From Isochrysis galbana (lineage: Eukaryota; Haptophyta; Isochrysidales; Isochrysidaceae): 64,000 nt of DNA. Where the stretch lies: positions 2,708,144 to 2,772,143 of the forward strand of contig CM030933.1 of NCBI GenBank assembly GCA_018136815.1, read 5' to 3'. The notes under the pieces were generated by a model that saw only the letters and a program-made list of their open reading frames with translations, did no database searches and was not told where the DNA came from. Position numbers and translations under genes: made by a program. Shown in pieces: positions 42,570 through 52,994 of this stretch. Each line of letters starts with the position of its first letter. The first letter of the stretch is position 1.

Positions 42570-45017
42570 ATGGCGGCTCGACGGCTTCCCTTCCTCTTCC
42601 TCCTCCTAGCCGCCCGGCGCGCAGACGGATGGGTGCGGCCCACGCGCGCTGCGAGCACACCAGCTCAACACACCACACGCGCCCGCGGGCCAGCACGCGC
42701 CCGTCAAAGCAAGAGTGAGGGCCGGCGGTGGGTTGGGGGCGATAAAGAGAGGAGGGGGCGAGGCATGTAGGGAAGGGGAGGCAGGGAGGGAGAGGGAGGG
42801 GGGGGGGGGGGGGGGAGTCAGTCAGAGAAAGAGCCAGAGCTAGAGCAAGAGCTAGAGCAAGAGCAAGAGTGAGAGCGAGAGCGAGAGAGACCCGAACACA
42901 GGACAGGGGGACCGGGGAAGAGTGAGCATGACTTAGGGTGCAAGGAAGGGAGGGGTGGGGGAGGGGGGATATTGCTGCCGCTCGCCGCTCACACAGCACG
43001 CACGCACACATGCATGCAGCCACATGGCCACGAAGTCACACCGTGCTTTCACTCTGCACCTTGCCCCCACCCCACCGGATGCTCACAGACAAGCTTAGGG
43101 ATGCAGCACTATGGCGCGCAGATCCAAGAATTTGCTCTGGAGACGCGCGGCCAGACCGGGCTGGGCTTCGAGTACACGGCGACTGAGCGACTTTACCTTC
43201 GACGAGGCCAGCTGTGGAACTGGCCCGCAGATGAGACGGGTACTCACGGTCTCGCAGGAGGCATCACGTATGCATGGGACCCACAGCTGTGCGGACAGCT
43301 GCTACCGCTCATGCGCGAGAATGTGGCCAACCTCATCTCGTGCGACGACCTGAAGGCATCACTCCAGCGCGGTTTCGACGCGTGGGCCATGAATAGCCGG
43401 CACATCAAGTTTGTCGACGTCTCCACTGCGTGTGAGGAACAGTACACACTCACCAAGGACTGCCCGCTCGCCGAGGTCTGGGTGGCCGCGCTCACGTGCG
43501 AGTTTGTTAGCTCGTTGTGCCCTGAGAACTCGGGCGCCGACACGTCCTCGCTCACGTGGGCAGCCGCGGCAACTCCCACGTATGCGCTGACCAACTCGTT
43601 CCGCTTCACCAACGGCGAGTACAACCAGATCAACGGCGTGAACCAGCCGACGATTGAAATTGTCGGCGGCACGCTTCTCTTCAATATTGGCACGCCTTCT
43701 GCGCCAAACATGTGCTGGTACATGGACTCTGCCTTCTGCTCCAACTTCCACCGGATGAAGTCGGCGTTTCCTGGCTCCACGGCATCCAACCAGGCCGCCA
43801 ATGCCAAAGTGGTGATCGTCGTTTTCTTCTGGACCATCTGGCTGAGCACGATCGCCCTCTTCCTCTACAATGTCTTCTGGGTCTTCACGCCGCGCAAGGC
43901 CTTTTGGGATGAGCTTAGGGAGGCGCTAGGAGACGGAGACCTCGATAGCGAGGACATGCGAGAGCTGGAGGAAGCGCGCAAGCAGTATGCCAAGAACACC
44001 ATGAAGCGCATCGCCAAATATGAGACCATTGCGGTTGCCTTCATCATCACCGTGATCGTGGGCCTACCATTGCTGTATTGGCAACTGTTCTTGCCTTGCT
44101 GGGACTGCTACGACTTTGAAGGCGCCGCTGTCCACGAGGCAGGTACGGTCTGGCCCAAGGGCCCCCGATGCCATACGCCAGCCAGGTGATCGAGGCGCAC
44201 CTACGTTATGCACGCCTGTCCACTCCTCTGCAGGTCACCTGCTTGGTCTTGGGCACCCAGACGCCTTCCCGACGCTATCACAACTGCCCAGCTATGCACC
44301 CGATGTGGGCAAGAATGTGTACAATGAGTTGCTGGCCAGCGGCAGCACATTCAATGCAACCACGTGTATTACCAATTGGGATACAGTGTACAACGGCACG
44401 CCCGCCGCCTCCGCCATCGAGGCAACTGGCGTGCGCAATGCTGTCATGGAGAGCTTCACTCAAAATAATCCTAGCCAATGCCTTAGCGCTGACGATGCGG
44501 AGGGGTTGCACACGCTGTACCCGGACTGCCAGGGTCTTTTCTATAGCACGGCTCCCAATTGTATCAAGGTGAACCTCAACTTTGGCGTGGTCCGAGTTTT
44601 CTTGTACCTCGGCATCCCGCTGCTTGTTGTGGTGTGGGTGATGCTCGTCTTCGATTACGTAAGTCGGCCTGGGGCCTATTGACCCTCAGGGTGCTCCCAG
44701 CGTGTACCCCTGGCCCGCGCCACATGCGTCCAGAGCATGCATTCGCCTTGGTCTAGGGCTCACCTTGCTCCTTTGTGCACGCGCAGTTCGTCGATAACTA
44801 CATCCGCGTTCCCAGTGCCTCGGAGATGAAGCAGAAGGCGGAGATGAAGCGGCAACTTGCGGGCAAGATTGGGGCGCATGCTGAGGAGCCAACATGGAAA
44901 CAGAGCGTGGACGACCAACAGGCACCGGCCACCGCCCAACAGAAAGCGGTGCCAGGAGGATATTACCGCCAGCAGCTGCCTCCCATCCGATCGCAGGAGC
45001 AGGTTCCTCAAGCATGA
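42570..45017 (+). CDS. Membrane-embedded matrixin-type zinc metalloprotease
   Basis: Four exons: 42570-42714, 43099-44142, 44234-44658 and 44787-45017. All are GT-AG with matching phases (1, 1, 0); 614 residues. Residues 1-20 (MAARRLPFLFLLLAARRADG) are a signal peptide. The metzincin domain begins ITYAWDP near 105 and runs through FDAWAMNSRHIKFVDVS and GGTLLFNIG. The zinc site HEAGHLLGLGHPD is at 394-406 and is itself split by an intron after HEA. The Met-turn is VMESF, followed by LSADDAEGLHTLYPDC, as in MMPs. Unusually, two membrane segments (about 286-309 and 358-381) with a charged 48-residue loop lie between the beta-sheet part and the zinc helix. A third membrane segment (about 514-536) precedes a charged tail. 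Predicted topology puts the protease outside or in the lumen and the loop and tail in the cytosol. Substrate unknown. Confidence 0.88.
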
Positions 45018-45224
45018 AGACTATCCCGAGTCCCGACGATCTACTTGAGCGCAGTTCGCCACCAGCGCTTTCCATTGCTAGCGCCCTGTAAGTACTTGTA
45101 GTGTGTAGTGTCCACGGAAGATAGAAGATTATTGTGTCACGTTAGTCAGCGGATGAGTGTTGGTTGTGACGCCGGCTTCAATGCCGATGCAATACATACA
45201 TGTACACCGCACGGCTTATCGGTT
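45018..45224. other. 3' flank of the matrixin gene
   Basis: Short stretch with no gene; probably 3' UTR. Confidence 0.35.
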
Positions 45225-45620
45225 ATCTTATGAGTGGTCGCCATGGAGGGCGGGGGCCTCGCGCCCCCACCACTCTCTCGACTCCCCTCCTGGGGGGCGA
45301 GAATCATCCACCCCCCTGCGCTGCCTTTTGGCATGTAGGGGGGACTCACCCAGACAGCCCAGAGCCTCGCCCTAAGAGCTGGCGGCACAGATCGCACGCC
45401 CTAGCCCGCGCTGGCCAGCTTGTCGCTCTGACCAACCCCTCCTCCCCCTGCTGGGCCCCCCTGCATCAGGACCCCCCAGCCAGCTCCAGTCGACCGGCAA
45501 GGGCGCGAGAGGCAGCGAGGGAGAGGCAGGAGGGGCCAGGGCCATGCCCCAGCCTCACTTGCCCCCTGGGCCCCTGGGCTGTGCTCCCAGGCCCCCTGCA
45601 CCCCTGCAGGCCTCCTGGGG
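45225..45620 (+). mobile_element. Element A fragment
   Basis: Starts with a decayed hairpin (ttatcttatgagtggtcgcc), then ccatggaggg..ctcgcgcccccacc, and later ccccccagccagctccagtc and gagggagaggcaggaggggc. It follows the inverted order of the intact copies. Diverged and without target-site duplications that I can see. Confidence 0.6.
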
Positions 45621-45945
45621 GGACTCGGACGCGGGGCAGCAAAGTGAAGGGCTCACAACTGAGGAAGCTCAAGGTGCAGGTCACCCTGCTGTGATCACGA
45701 TGCAATCGAGTGTGTGTGGGGGGGGGAGGGGGGTCGAATACTCTAGTAGTAAATATAATATGCATCATGCATCTATGCGGGGGTATAATTTCTCCCGTGT
45801 TCGGGTGGTGCACCAGGACTTTTGATGGCCCGCACCTTGACGTGGCGGTGCGGCGGTGCACATGCGAGAGAGAGGCGACGAGGGGGGGGGGGGGGGGGGA
45901 GATGCGTATCATAGGGTAGCACGGTAGCACGGCGTAGCTAGCGGC
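45621..45945. other. No gene; includes a long G run
   Basis: G-rich short tracts near 45718-45731 and a run of about 18 G at 45882-45899. No coding signal. Confidence 0.4.
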
Positions 45946-45949
45946 GTAG

Positions 45950-46062
45950 CGAGAGATATCCGCGGATATCTCATGGATATTTGGGCCGATCTTCGAGATA
46001 TAATGGAGATATCTCCCATGGATATTTTAGCCAAAAATCATGGATATTTTGGCCTACACCCC
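45950..46062. repeat. hAT-like element end (ATATCC/GGATATTT words)
   Basis: Dense gatatcc/ggatattt/gagatatc words leading to GGCCTACACCCCTAG at 46048-46062, the same terminal type as at 25536 and 37905. No partner end recognised. Confidence 0.5.
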
Positions 46063-46114
46063 TAGAACGCGACTTTATCTCTCCCTGCGGCGCGTCGCCA
46101 TGCGGCGCACTGCG

Positions 46115-46300
46115 GCTTGCTCTCAGAGGTCCTTTGGGGGCTCCCAGAGGCCAGGGGGCCAGCAGGGCCAGCTCAAGGGGTAGTGGAGGCTAGGACTAAG
46201 TAAGCCCCTGGCCCCCCTGCCTCGCCAACGCTCGCCTCGCTGGCCATGGGCCATGGGAGCCGCCCAGAGGCCTCTGTCTGCCTCGCGACCAGGGATGGGT
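46115..46300 (-). mobile_element. Diverged element A fragment
   Basis: cagaggccagggggccagcagggccagctcaagg (in part), gtggaggctaggactaag, ctgcctcgccaacgctcgcc match the central part of element A in the same order as the copy at 50438. Short and diverged. Confidence 0.45.
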
Positions 46301-46757
46301 AGGCCCAGGTCAATCCTTTTAGCAAAAGTCGCCCAAACTTGTCGGCCGAACTTGCGGGATTCTTGAAGCCGATGACCCAAACTTGTGATGATTCTTTTCG
46401 CAAGTTGTCGTGCGGCAAGTACATCCGCAGTCCGCAGCACGTTTCCCTTAGGGACGCAAAAAAACTGCCGGCGTACTCGCGCATTGCGTGCCCGACGGTC
46501 CGACGGTCCGACGGTCCCCACCCCGTGCACTCCTGTGCGTTCCGTGATAAGGATACGTTAGTGTGGAGAGTGTTGACGTGAGTGTAGTGTCATCTCGTCG
46601 GTCCATCGGCCCCTAGTCGTCTGTCGTCTGTCGTTCTTCGTTCGTCGCTCTCATTCTCGTTCTCGTTCCCGTTCTCGTCCCTCGTTCTCAACACTACCTC
46701 AATACCAACCCTCACCAATCCCCAAGCCTCAGCCTATCCAACCCGATCCACCCAGCT

Positions 46758-47375
46758 ATGTCCGCTCCGTCGTCGCGCTCGCCCTCGCCCAAGCCCGTCC
46801 TCCCGCCTTTCTCTGTTGAGGAGGTGGTCCAGCCCGTCATTGGCCACCCCCCAACTTCCGCCGCGCCTCTCGCCGCTTCCCTTCCGTCCCTTCTGTTCCC
46901 ATCTGAGGCAGTGGTAACCTCGGATCCGTCAGGGGCGAGACAGGCCACAAGGGGCGCGACGGCAAGGAGCGATGGGCGAATTACGAAAGAAGAGTCCTAC
47001 AAGGTACGAGTAAAACTCCGCGGCGAACAAGCGCGATCAAGCACGAAGACGCACGAAGTAGCAGAAGGCCCGGAGTCGATCGCGGATGCGAGCGTACAGC
47101 GAGGCCCCCCATTGCCCATTGGCAACGCCCCACTTAAAAAAGTAGGTTCCCTAGCTACCGACTACCGAGTAGAACAAACGATCTCGTCTACGCGATGTCG
47201 AAAATCGAAAACCGTCAAGTCAAGGATGGGGTTCACTCTTCCAATCTCCGCCCGTACTTCGTATACTTCACTGTCACCGTTTCGTCCCCGGCAGATGGCC
47301 TTCACCTTCACCGGGCTTTTTGCTTCTACTACCTCCGTTCCATTACTCAGATGTCAAGGAGGCTTTAAACAATAA
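46758..47375 (+). CDS. Gag-like Ser/Pro-rich ORF, probable retroelement
   Basis: 205-residue frame starting MSAPSSRSPSPKPVLPPFSV, then EEVVQPVIGHPPTSAAPLAA, and after residue 60 a basic stretch (GRITKEESYKVRVKLRGEQA). The upstream leader (tcgttctcgttcccgttctcg) and the opening text resemble 51050-51400 (gtggatcagcccgtccaacc..., then ttccctcagtcccattcgta), so this is a dispersed family. I recognise no nucleic-acid-binding or protease motif, and no downstream pol gene. Confidence 0.3.
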   Translation: MSAPSSRSPSPKPVLPPFSVEEVVQPVIGHPPTSAAPLAASLPSLLFPSEAVVTSDPSGARQATRGATARSDGRITKEESYKVRVKLRGEQARSSTKTHEVAEGPESIADASVQRGPPLPIGNAPLKKVGSLATDYRVEQTISSTRCRKSKTVKSRMGFTLPISARTSYTSLSPFRPRQMAFTFTGLFASTTSVPLLRCQGGFKQ

Positions 47376-47616
47376 CTGTCAGCTAGACACTAATATTGGG
47401 GCCCCGCCAAAGATGTTAGAGGGGAGAGGGTACATTGGGGCTTAACATGAACATTTTGTTTCATCTCAATAGTGTGATTCGCACCTACGGACAAAGTCAC
47501 AAAGAAAGGAATTCTAATCAGTGTCAGTGTCCTCGAGCACATCACAGATCACGGCGGTGCGGCAAATCATACTCATTCGATCCCTCCACCTCAACGATGC
47601 GCGCCAACACCAGGCT

Positions 47617-48158
47617 TTAGTTATTGAAGAGAGCACTAAATTCTTCAGGGGGTGTATTCATGCTGAATGCTTGCTCACAATTGCACAGTGGCAAGGCCAC
47701 CAGCACCCTTGCGGCATGCCGGCAGACGTTCCGCCTCAGCCAGCCGCCAGCTGATGATGTTCGGCTGACCTCAGTCGGATAGCGCGGGCCAACATGATAC
47801 TTCTCCCACAATGCCGCGTGCGCTCGCTGCCACTCCTTCCCATGCTTCGGCTCGGCCAGCCGCTCGCGCTCGTATGCTCGTATGCCACAGCAATTGCCGC
47901 CTGGCAGTTCGGCGTCAACGACCACTGCCACTTCTTGGACGGTGGGGCCGCATCCTCCTTGGGCGTGCTGGGCGGCTCAGGAGGCTGCTCGGGAGAAGCA
48001 GGACGGCAGCGCCTCACAAAGTCGCCACCGGTGCGCCTCCCATGCTGCTGGGGCTCGACCACCTTCAGGCGCGCCATGCGGCCCGGCTCTCGCGAGAGAG
48101 GCGGAGCGGCGAGAGCTTTCGTGGCAAGGCGATCGGCCGTGTAGCTAGGGGGCGCCAA
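47617..48158 (-). CDS. Unrecognised broken ORF pair
   Basis: On the minus strand the upper frame (MAPPSYTADRLATKALAAPP...PPEPPSTPKEDAAPPSKKWQ) shifts near 47930 to another frame that reads GIRAYERERLAEPKHGKEWQ and RAHAALWEKYHVGPRYPTEV. The second part is charged and non-repetitive. One frameshift or an unrecognised intron would join them. No family recognised. Confidence 0.25.
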
Positions 48159-48169
48159 AATCGTGTTTG

Positions 48170-48690
48170 ATCAATACTGAAAATATAATATTCGGACGCC
48201 CTTGGTGGCTTTGGGTGCCAGATTTTTTGGTGGTCTTTCGCCCCAGTGTACCCGCTATTCCCCTCTCCACACGAATTTCTTTTATGTCAACTTTACTGTC
48301 CCTATTTTGGCGATGCGGTTCAGTAATGGAACGGAGGTAGTATATTGTATATTGCGATCAACAATCAGTAATGCGTATATCGTATATCGACATGTAGTAC
48401 AAATACCTTGCTACATCGTCATGTAGTACAAGTACCTTGCTACACATCGTGCACAAAAAGTCACTGGACATTGGACACCTCAAAAGTACGAAAAAGGGCA
48501 AAAGGGTGCGCCTGATTGCATGCGCTATCCACGGCGCGTGACGCGTCGCCGAGCATGCCTTTCGATGATCGATTAGCTAGATTGGGAAAGTAAGGAAACA
48601 ATGACTCGGTCCTTGGCTAGGCAATCAGACACGTGTGCAAGTGGAATACATAGCAAATTGCATTCGCCAACAACTCGCACCGTTCAGAGC
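48170..48690. other. Intergenic stretch, no gene seen
   Basis: AT-richer than its surroundings, with a duplicated word (catgtagtacaa..accttgctacat near 48390 and 48420). It includes the 3' flank of the PTEN gene. Confidence 0.4.
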
Positions 48691-48695
48691 AAACT

Positions 48696-50249
48696 TCATG
48701 CCTTTTCGAGGCCCAATTCTACATAGAAGTCTCGAGGAAGGGGCATGCACTTCATATCCTTAAGGGCGAAATCAAGGTCACACTTGTGTAGCACAACAGC
48801 CATCTCTTCAGCCAATTCCGAACACGTGAGCATGCCCAAGGGATGGAACCAGAATTCGAACATCTTGCGCCCTTGGGATGGTTCACCGACAAAGAGTGTG
48901 ATGCGAACGTCTGTAGCAAGTGCTATGACTCCAAGACAAGTCAGTTGTGGTCTGCTCTCATTTGAGACCAGCGGGAAGGTCCCTTTGAATATGAGCTGCA
49001 AGCCGGCGCCACAGCCCACTTCCTGGTTCGGACTGCGCATCTCAACGGCGACACCAGGCAAGCACGGTCTGTTGGAGCCCATGTCCGGAAAGGAATGTAG
49101 ACGGATCCACTTGAGCCGTGCGACAATATGCGGTAGCTCACTTGAGGGGCCGAGTTGACTCATAATTCGCTGAAAGTATTCTACATATCGTCGTTGAGAA
49201 GGGATTGTTACCCCCCGTCGGTTGCGCGTGCGCGTCAGACTGAACCAGTCCAAGGCGGACAGCGCATTGGTAAACTCGCCGCTATGCAATAACCATGAAG
49301 ATATCATCACGCCTGTCCTCCCTTTGCCCGCACGGCAATGGATGGCGACAATATTTTCGCTGTGCTGAGCGAGATGGGCACTGACGCACTGGCAGAAGAC
49401 GGGAATCATGTGCAGGGGAGGTGGTGTGTGGTCGTCAAACGGAAATACCTGGAGGCGGCCTTTAAACGCTGCCTTGTCGTACGAGCGCTCGGAGCAGAGA
49501 TTGAATACCATATACCTCCCGTAATGCCGTTGTTCCAAGAAGGCCTTGACTTGCGCCCGTGGGTTTCTGTATGTTGCTTGGGCTCCACTCGACGGGAATC
49601 CCATCGCGATCACTCTTGGCGTGATATAAGATAGGTCGAGATCGAATCCATCGGCACTGAAGCGACGCTTGCGCTTCGAGACCAACCTGCGCAACGTCCT
49701 TCTCACACCAAAAGGGATAACCACCTGCAACCCGATGCGTGCGGGGACCACGGCGATGCCCCCGGCGGCTCCGAGAGTCGAAGAACGATCTATTTCACTC
49801 TCCACAACGAGCTGGCCGGCATTACGACTTCCCGCGTTTACGTTGGGCGTGCCTTGCCCAGCAGCAGAGTAAGTGCACTTCTCGATCTCCACAGCCTCAT
49901 TGATCATCCTAACCAAGGTCTTGGGCAACACGACCGCGTCGCTTAGCTGTGCGAGGTGGCACAGGCCCCGACGAGTGTCCAGCGGCAGTCTGCGCACATC
50001 GCTCCCCGCCGTGCTCAGCTGAGCGATCGTGTGGCACATTGCAGTCATCCTCTTCTCCTCGAGAGGAGAGAGCCGCCGCTCGGAGCAGCTCAACCTGATG
50101 GCTTTGTCCGTCTTTGCTCGCGGATGGAGGCGCTCTAGCTCAGTTTCGGCCTCCTCTACCTCACTCTCCTCCTCCTCGCCCTCCTCCAACCCGTGCTCGG
50201 CAAGCACAAGACCTTCCTCGCCGGCCAACGGAGAGAGGACGGACGCCAT
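48696..50249 (-). CDS. PTEN: PTEN-like phosphoinositide 3-phosphatase
   Basis: Single exon, 517 residues, ATG 50249. PTEN removes the 3-phosphate from PI(3,4,5)P3 at the plasma membrane and opposes PI3-kinase signalling. Residues 187-210 (RRLVSKRKRRFSADGFDLDL) match the basic entry region of PTEN. FPFDDHTPP (269-277) is the WPD-equivalent loop, and HCRAGKGRTG (304-313) is the P-loop with catalytic C305 and R311. The first lysine of the human HCKAGKGRTG motif is Arg here; the second is kept. Residues about 375-510 form the C2 domain (GVAVEMRSPN..., LQLIFKGTFPLV, MFEFWFHPLGML). A 180-residue N-terminal extension, acidic at first (LEEGEEEESEVEEAETELER), is unusual; animal PTEN has only a few residues there. 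The long C-terminal phospho-tail and PDZ motif of animal PTEN are missing. Confidence 0.92.
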   Translation of the reverse strand: MASVLSPLAGEEGLVLAEHGLEEGEEEESEVEEAETELERLHPRAKTDKAIRLSCSERRLSPLEEKRMTAMCHTIAQLSTAGSDVRRLPLDTRRGLCHLAQLSDAVVLPKTLVRMINEAVEIEKCTYSAAGQGTPNVNAGSRNAGQLVVESEIDRSSTLGAAGGIAVVPARIGLQVVIPFGVRRTLRRLVSKRKRRFSADGFDLDLSYITPRVIAMGFPSSGAQATYRNPRAQVKAFLEQRHYGRYMVFNLCSERSYDKAAFKGRLQVFPFDDHTPPPLHMIPVFCQCVSAHLAQHSENIVAIHCRAGKGRTGVMISSWLLHSGEFTNALSALDWFSLTRTRNRRGVTIPSQRRYVEYFQRIMSQLGPSSELPHIVARLKWIRLHSFPDMGSNRPCLPGVAVEMRSPNQEVGCGAGLQLIFKGTFPLVSNESRPQLTCLGVIALATDVRITLFVGEPSQGRKMFEFWFHPLGMLTCSELAEEMAVVLHKCDLDFALKDMKCMPLPRDFYVELGLEKA

Positions 50250-50437
50250 CCCTCCCCACCGATCGGAAGCGAAAAAAAATCTCTCTTCGCCCTAGCCATC
50301 AAGCTATAAATAAATCGATTGAGGAGACCTATCGTCCCGTGCTGCCCACTCAATTCCACGGCGCGCGCTGATCCCTGGGCAGCTCGACGCAAGCATTGTA
50401 GCGAGCAGCGCCTCTTGGAGCAGAAATAATTTAATTT

Positions 50438-51018
50438 CTTAATAGTCTCACCGCACACGCGGCCGTCGACCCTCTACTTTCTACTCACGCAGCAAAACTT
50501 TCTACACCCCCACTCTCCCGGCCCTTCCCCCCCGCCATCTGGCGACTCCCCCCGTGCACTACTAGGGGGATAGGGGAAAAGGGCTTAGATATGGTCGGCG
50601 GCCCGCGCCCCCCCCCCGGTGATCCGTTCCCCTCTTCCTCCTATGCCTACCGGGCTGGCGGCGTCCTCAGTCCCAACTTCTCCTGTAAACAGGCTGTGTG
50701 CGGGACTTACATATTTTTCGGTTTTCGGAGCCCTCGCTCCGCCCACCCCCTTCTCCGCGCGCTCTCTCTCCTCTCCTGCAGGCACGCGCGATGGCGCGCC
50801 TGCGACAGGCCTCCAGCTGCCTCTGGCGACCCCTGGAGGCTCCTGGAGGCCAGCTCAGGGGGCAGAGGAGGCTAGGGCTAGGCCTTGGTCTCCCCTGCCT
50901 CTCCCTCGCTGGCGCTCAGGGGCCTCAGGGGCCCCCACTCTGCACTTGTCTGCATGTCGAACAGGAGGGGAGGGGGGGGGGTTGGAGCGATAGGCTGGCC
51001 ACGACAGGCTGTCGCATT
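50438..51018 (-). mobile_element. Element A, 5'-truncated copy
   Basis: Begins with the element's 3' end (cttaatagtctcaccgcaca...) and follows the intact copies through gtgcactactagggggatag, gcgatggcgcgcctgcgaca and ggggttggagcgataggctg. It stops near 51018, about 170 bases before the hairpin end. Loss of the hairpin (5') end with retention of the other end is what 5' truncation by target-primed reverse transcription gives. Confidence 0.75.
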
Positions 51019-51229
51019 CGCGAATCGACACTCGTTAGGCTTCTCTTCGTCGTTCGGTATTTATCGTTATAATTCTCTGCTTTCTCTCGTTCTCGCGGTC
51101 AAAAGCTTCGCTTGGATGCATGGGATCTTGGGTTGTGGAGCGCTCTCTCTCTCTTTCTCTCGAAGAGAAGGGAAGTTTCCCCACCTTTATTCCTCTCAGG
51201 CGCCTCGCAAATAGGTTTAATTTGCTATC

Positions 51230-51625
51230 TCGCCACTGCCCGCCAACCACCCTCCCGCCATTGAGGTGGATCAGCCCGTCCAACCCGCCAATCCCCCAAA
51301 CACCATGCCTTCCGCCGCCTACCTTCCGTACCTTCCGGTTCCCTCAGTCCCATTCGTAACCTCCAATCCGTCAGCCTCCTTCCTCATTGCCCTCAGGCCC
51401 TATATGGGCCACTCCAATTCGTCAGGTGTAGAATCTCTCCCGGTGCGTCCCGCGCTGGACGTCTCAATGGGGGTGTCACGGATGGTTTTGCGTGGTGTGC
51501 ACCCTAGAACTTATATTGGGGTGCGGAGGGGGAGAGGGCCGCGTGAGTCGAGCCGTGATCTCTCCCCTTCTCTCCTTGTTCGCTTGTGTGAGTCTCCCAC
51601 GCAATCCCCCCGTGTGTGCGTTTGA
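51230..51625 (+). other. Gag-like ORF relative of 46758
   Basis: The frame MDQPVQPANPPNTMPSAAYL, then PYLPVPSVPFVTSNPSASFL, shares its layout and DNA words with the ORF at 46758. It loses protein character after about 51430. Confidence 0.3.
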
Positions 51626-51629
51626 TTTG

Positions 51630-52140
51630 TGAGTGATAAGACCAAAAGCGTTCAATTATCCCCATCCCTGCTAACACCTTTCTTTCATTGTCACCTGGAG
51701 GTTACTTGACTCAACTTGACACTTCACATGTTGAAACACACACGTGGTCTGACTCCATTCACTCGATTTAGGGCAGGGTCGATAGATATCTCGTTGAAAT
51801 CACGATCCACGTCTCACACACAGCATGAGTGTATGTCCATACCAAAGAGCACCGACCGCGTAATAAAAGCAGAGAACAAGTTTCGTCACACGTCTATAAG
51901 GAGGAGACGAGGAAGGCTGCTTCCGCTCGCCCGGCGCTGCCCTCGCTCAGCCCAGCCACTATCCCTCCCGGTCAGGAGACGTCGGCGCGCCTCTCCGCCC
52001 GCCTCTGTGGACGCATCTCCTCCCGCCTATGGGACGTCTGCGCGCCTTCGTACGGTGGGGTGGGGTGCAACCACCTGCTTTGGTTTGGCTGAAGAGGAGC
52101 GAGGGCGCGGTGAAAGGGCGGGACTGGCTGCGATGTCCCC
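51630..52140. other. No gene seen
   Basis: Mixed sequence; no supported frame. Confidence 0.3.
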
Positions 52141-52144
52141 TTGT

Positions 52145-52645
52145 CTGCGGTCAAATCGCAAGTTTGTACTTTAACAAGGGGGTCCTTCAGATAGAACTTA
52201 TACCGTCCACATGGGGGGCATTTGCCAAAAAAACAACCAAACCTGAGGTTGCACCCTCTTCACTGATGGAGGCATCCTCTCGCGGGCATTTCTAGTACGT
52301 AAAGAATACATTGGAGTTGTTCAAGGATCGGCAGAAGAGTGCATCTGAATTGGTGACGTTTGTCAACCAGGTTGGAGCTACCCAAAAGCAGACAGCCCTT
52401 ATCATGGATGCCAAGCGAGGGTATGCTCATATTGTGGTTGAACTCCTCAATGCTGGTGCCATGATTGAAGCTATAAATAAGCTATGGATGATGATGGATA
52501 TACTCCTCTACTTCATGCCTGTAAGATGAATCACATAGAAGTGGCCGAAGTGCTCCTTGCGAATGGTGCTCACATCAGCAACAACATTCTTCACATGACC
52601 AACGATGACACAATGATCGATCTACTGACGCGTGCTGGGGCTTGA
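52145..52645 (+). pseudogene. Ankyrin-repeat gene remnant, frame-broken
   Basis: After a stop at 52293-52295 one frame reads LELFKDRQKSASELVTFVNQ and TALIMDAKRGYAHIVVELLN (AGAMIEAINK). The match then moves to another frame near 52490 as DGYTPLLHACKMNHIEVAEV, LLANGAHI, and ends at TGA 52642-52644 (DDTMIDLLTRAGA). The 'A...GY..IV..LLNAGA.IEA.NK DGYTPLLHA' spacing is two ankyrin repeats. Base composition is AT-richer than the neighbouring genes. A preceding piece (LIPSTWGAFAKKTTKPEVAP, 52195-52290) may be from the same gene. A frameshift or a missed intron explains the break. Confidence 0.6.
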
Positions 52646-52769
52646 AAGGACCTCCCCAAACTTGGGTGCATTTCGGTAGAACTGACACGAGTGTGATGGG
52701 AGAGATTTATTTTTTGGAGGGGGAGATGAGTGATTTTCAATTGACCCCGCTCTCCATACTGCACGGTGT

Positions 52770-52994
52770 GATACATCTCAAACAAACAACAATCCACTTC
52801 CTCCCCCTCCTCTTGACGAGGAGGAGGAGCCGGAGGACACTCCCTTCTTCATCCAGCTAGCTCAGCTAGCTGAAGAAAAGAAGGATGTCAAAAGCGAGGA
52901 CGTGGCTACCTTCGTGAAGTACCTCCTATCCAAGCGGGAAGGCTTGGATGCCACCCGTTCTTCGGTGCTGCGTCGCCGCACTCTAGCAGCCTAG
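52770..52994 (+). other. Coding-like 3' fragment, unknown
   Basis: One frame (NNPLPPPLLDEEEEPEDTPF, FIQLAQLAEEKKDVKSEDVA, TFVKYLLSKREGLDATRSSV) ends at TAG 52992-52994. It is acidic then helical and looks like real protein sequence. It is not connected to the ankyrin part in frame. It could be the last exon of that broken gene or of a retroelement. Confidence 0.35.
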
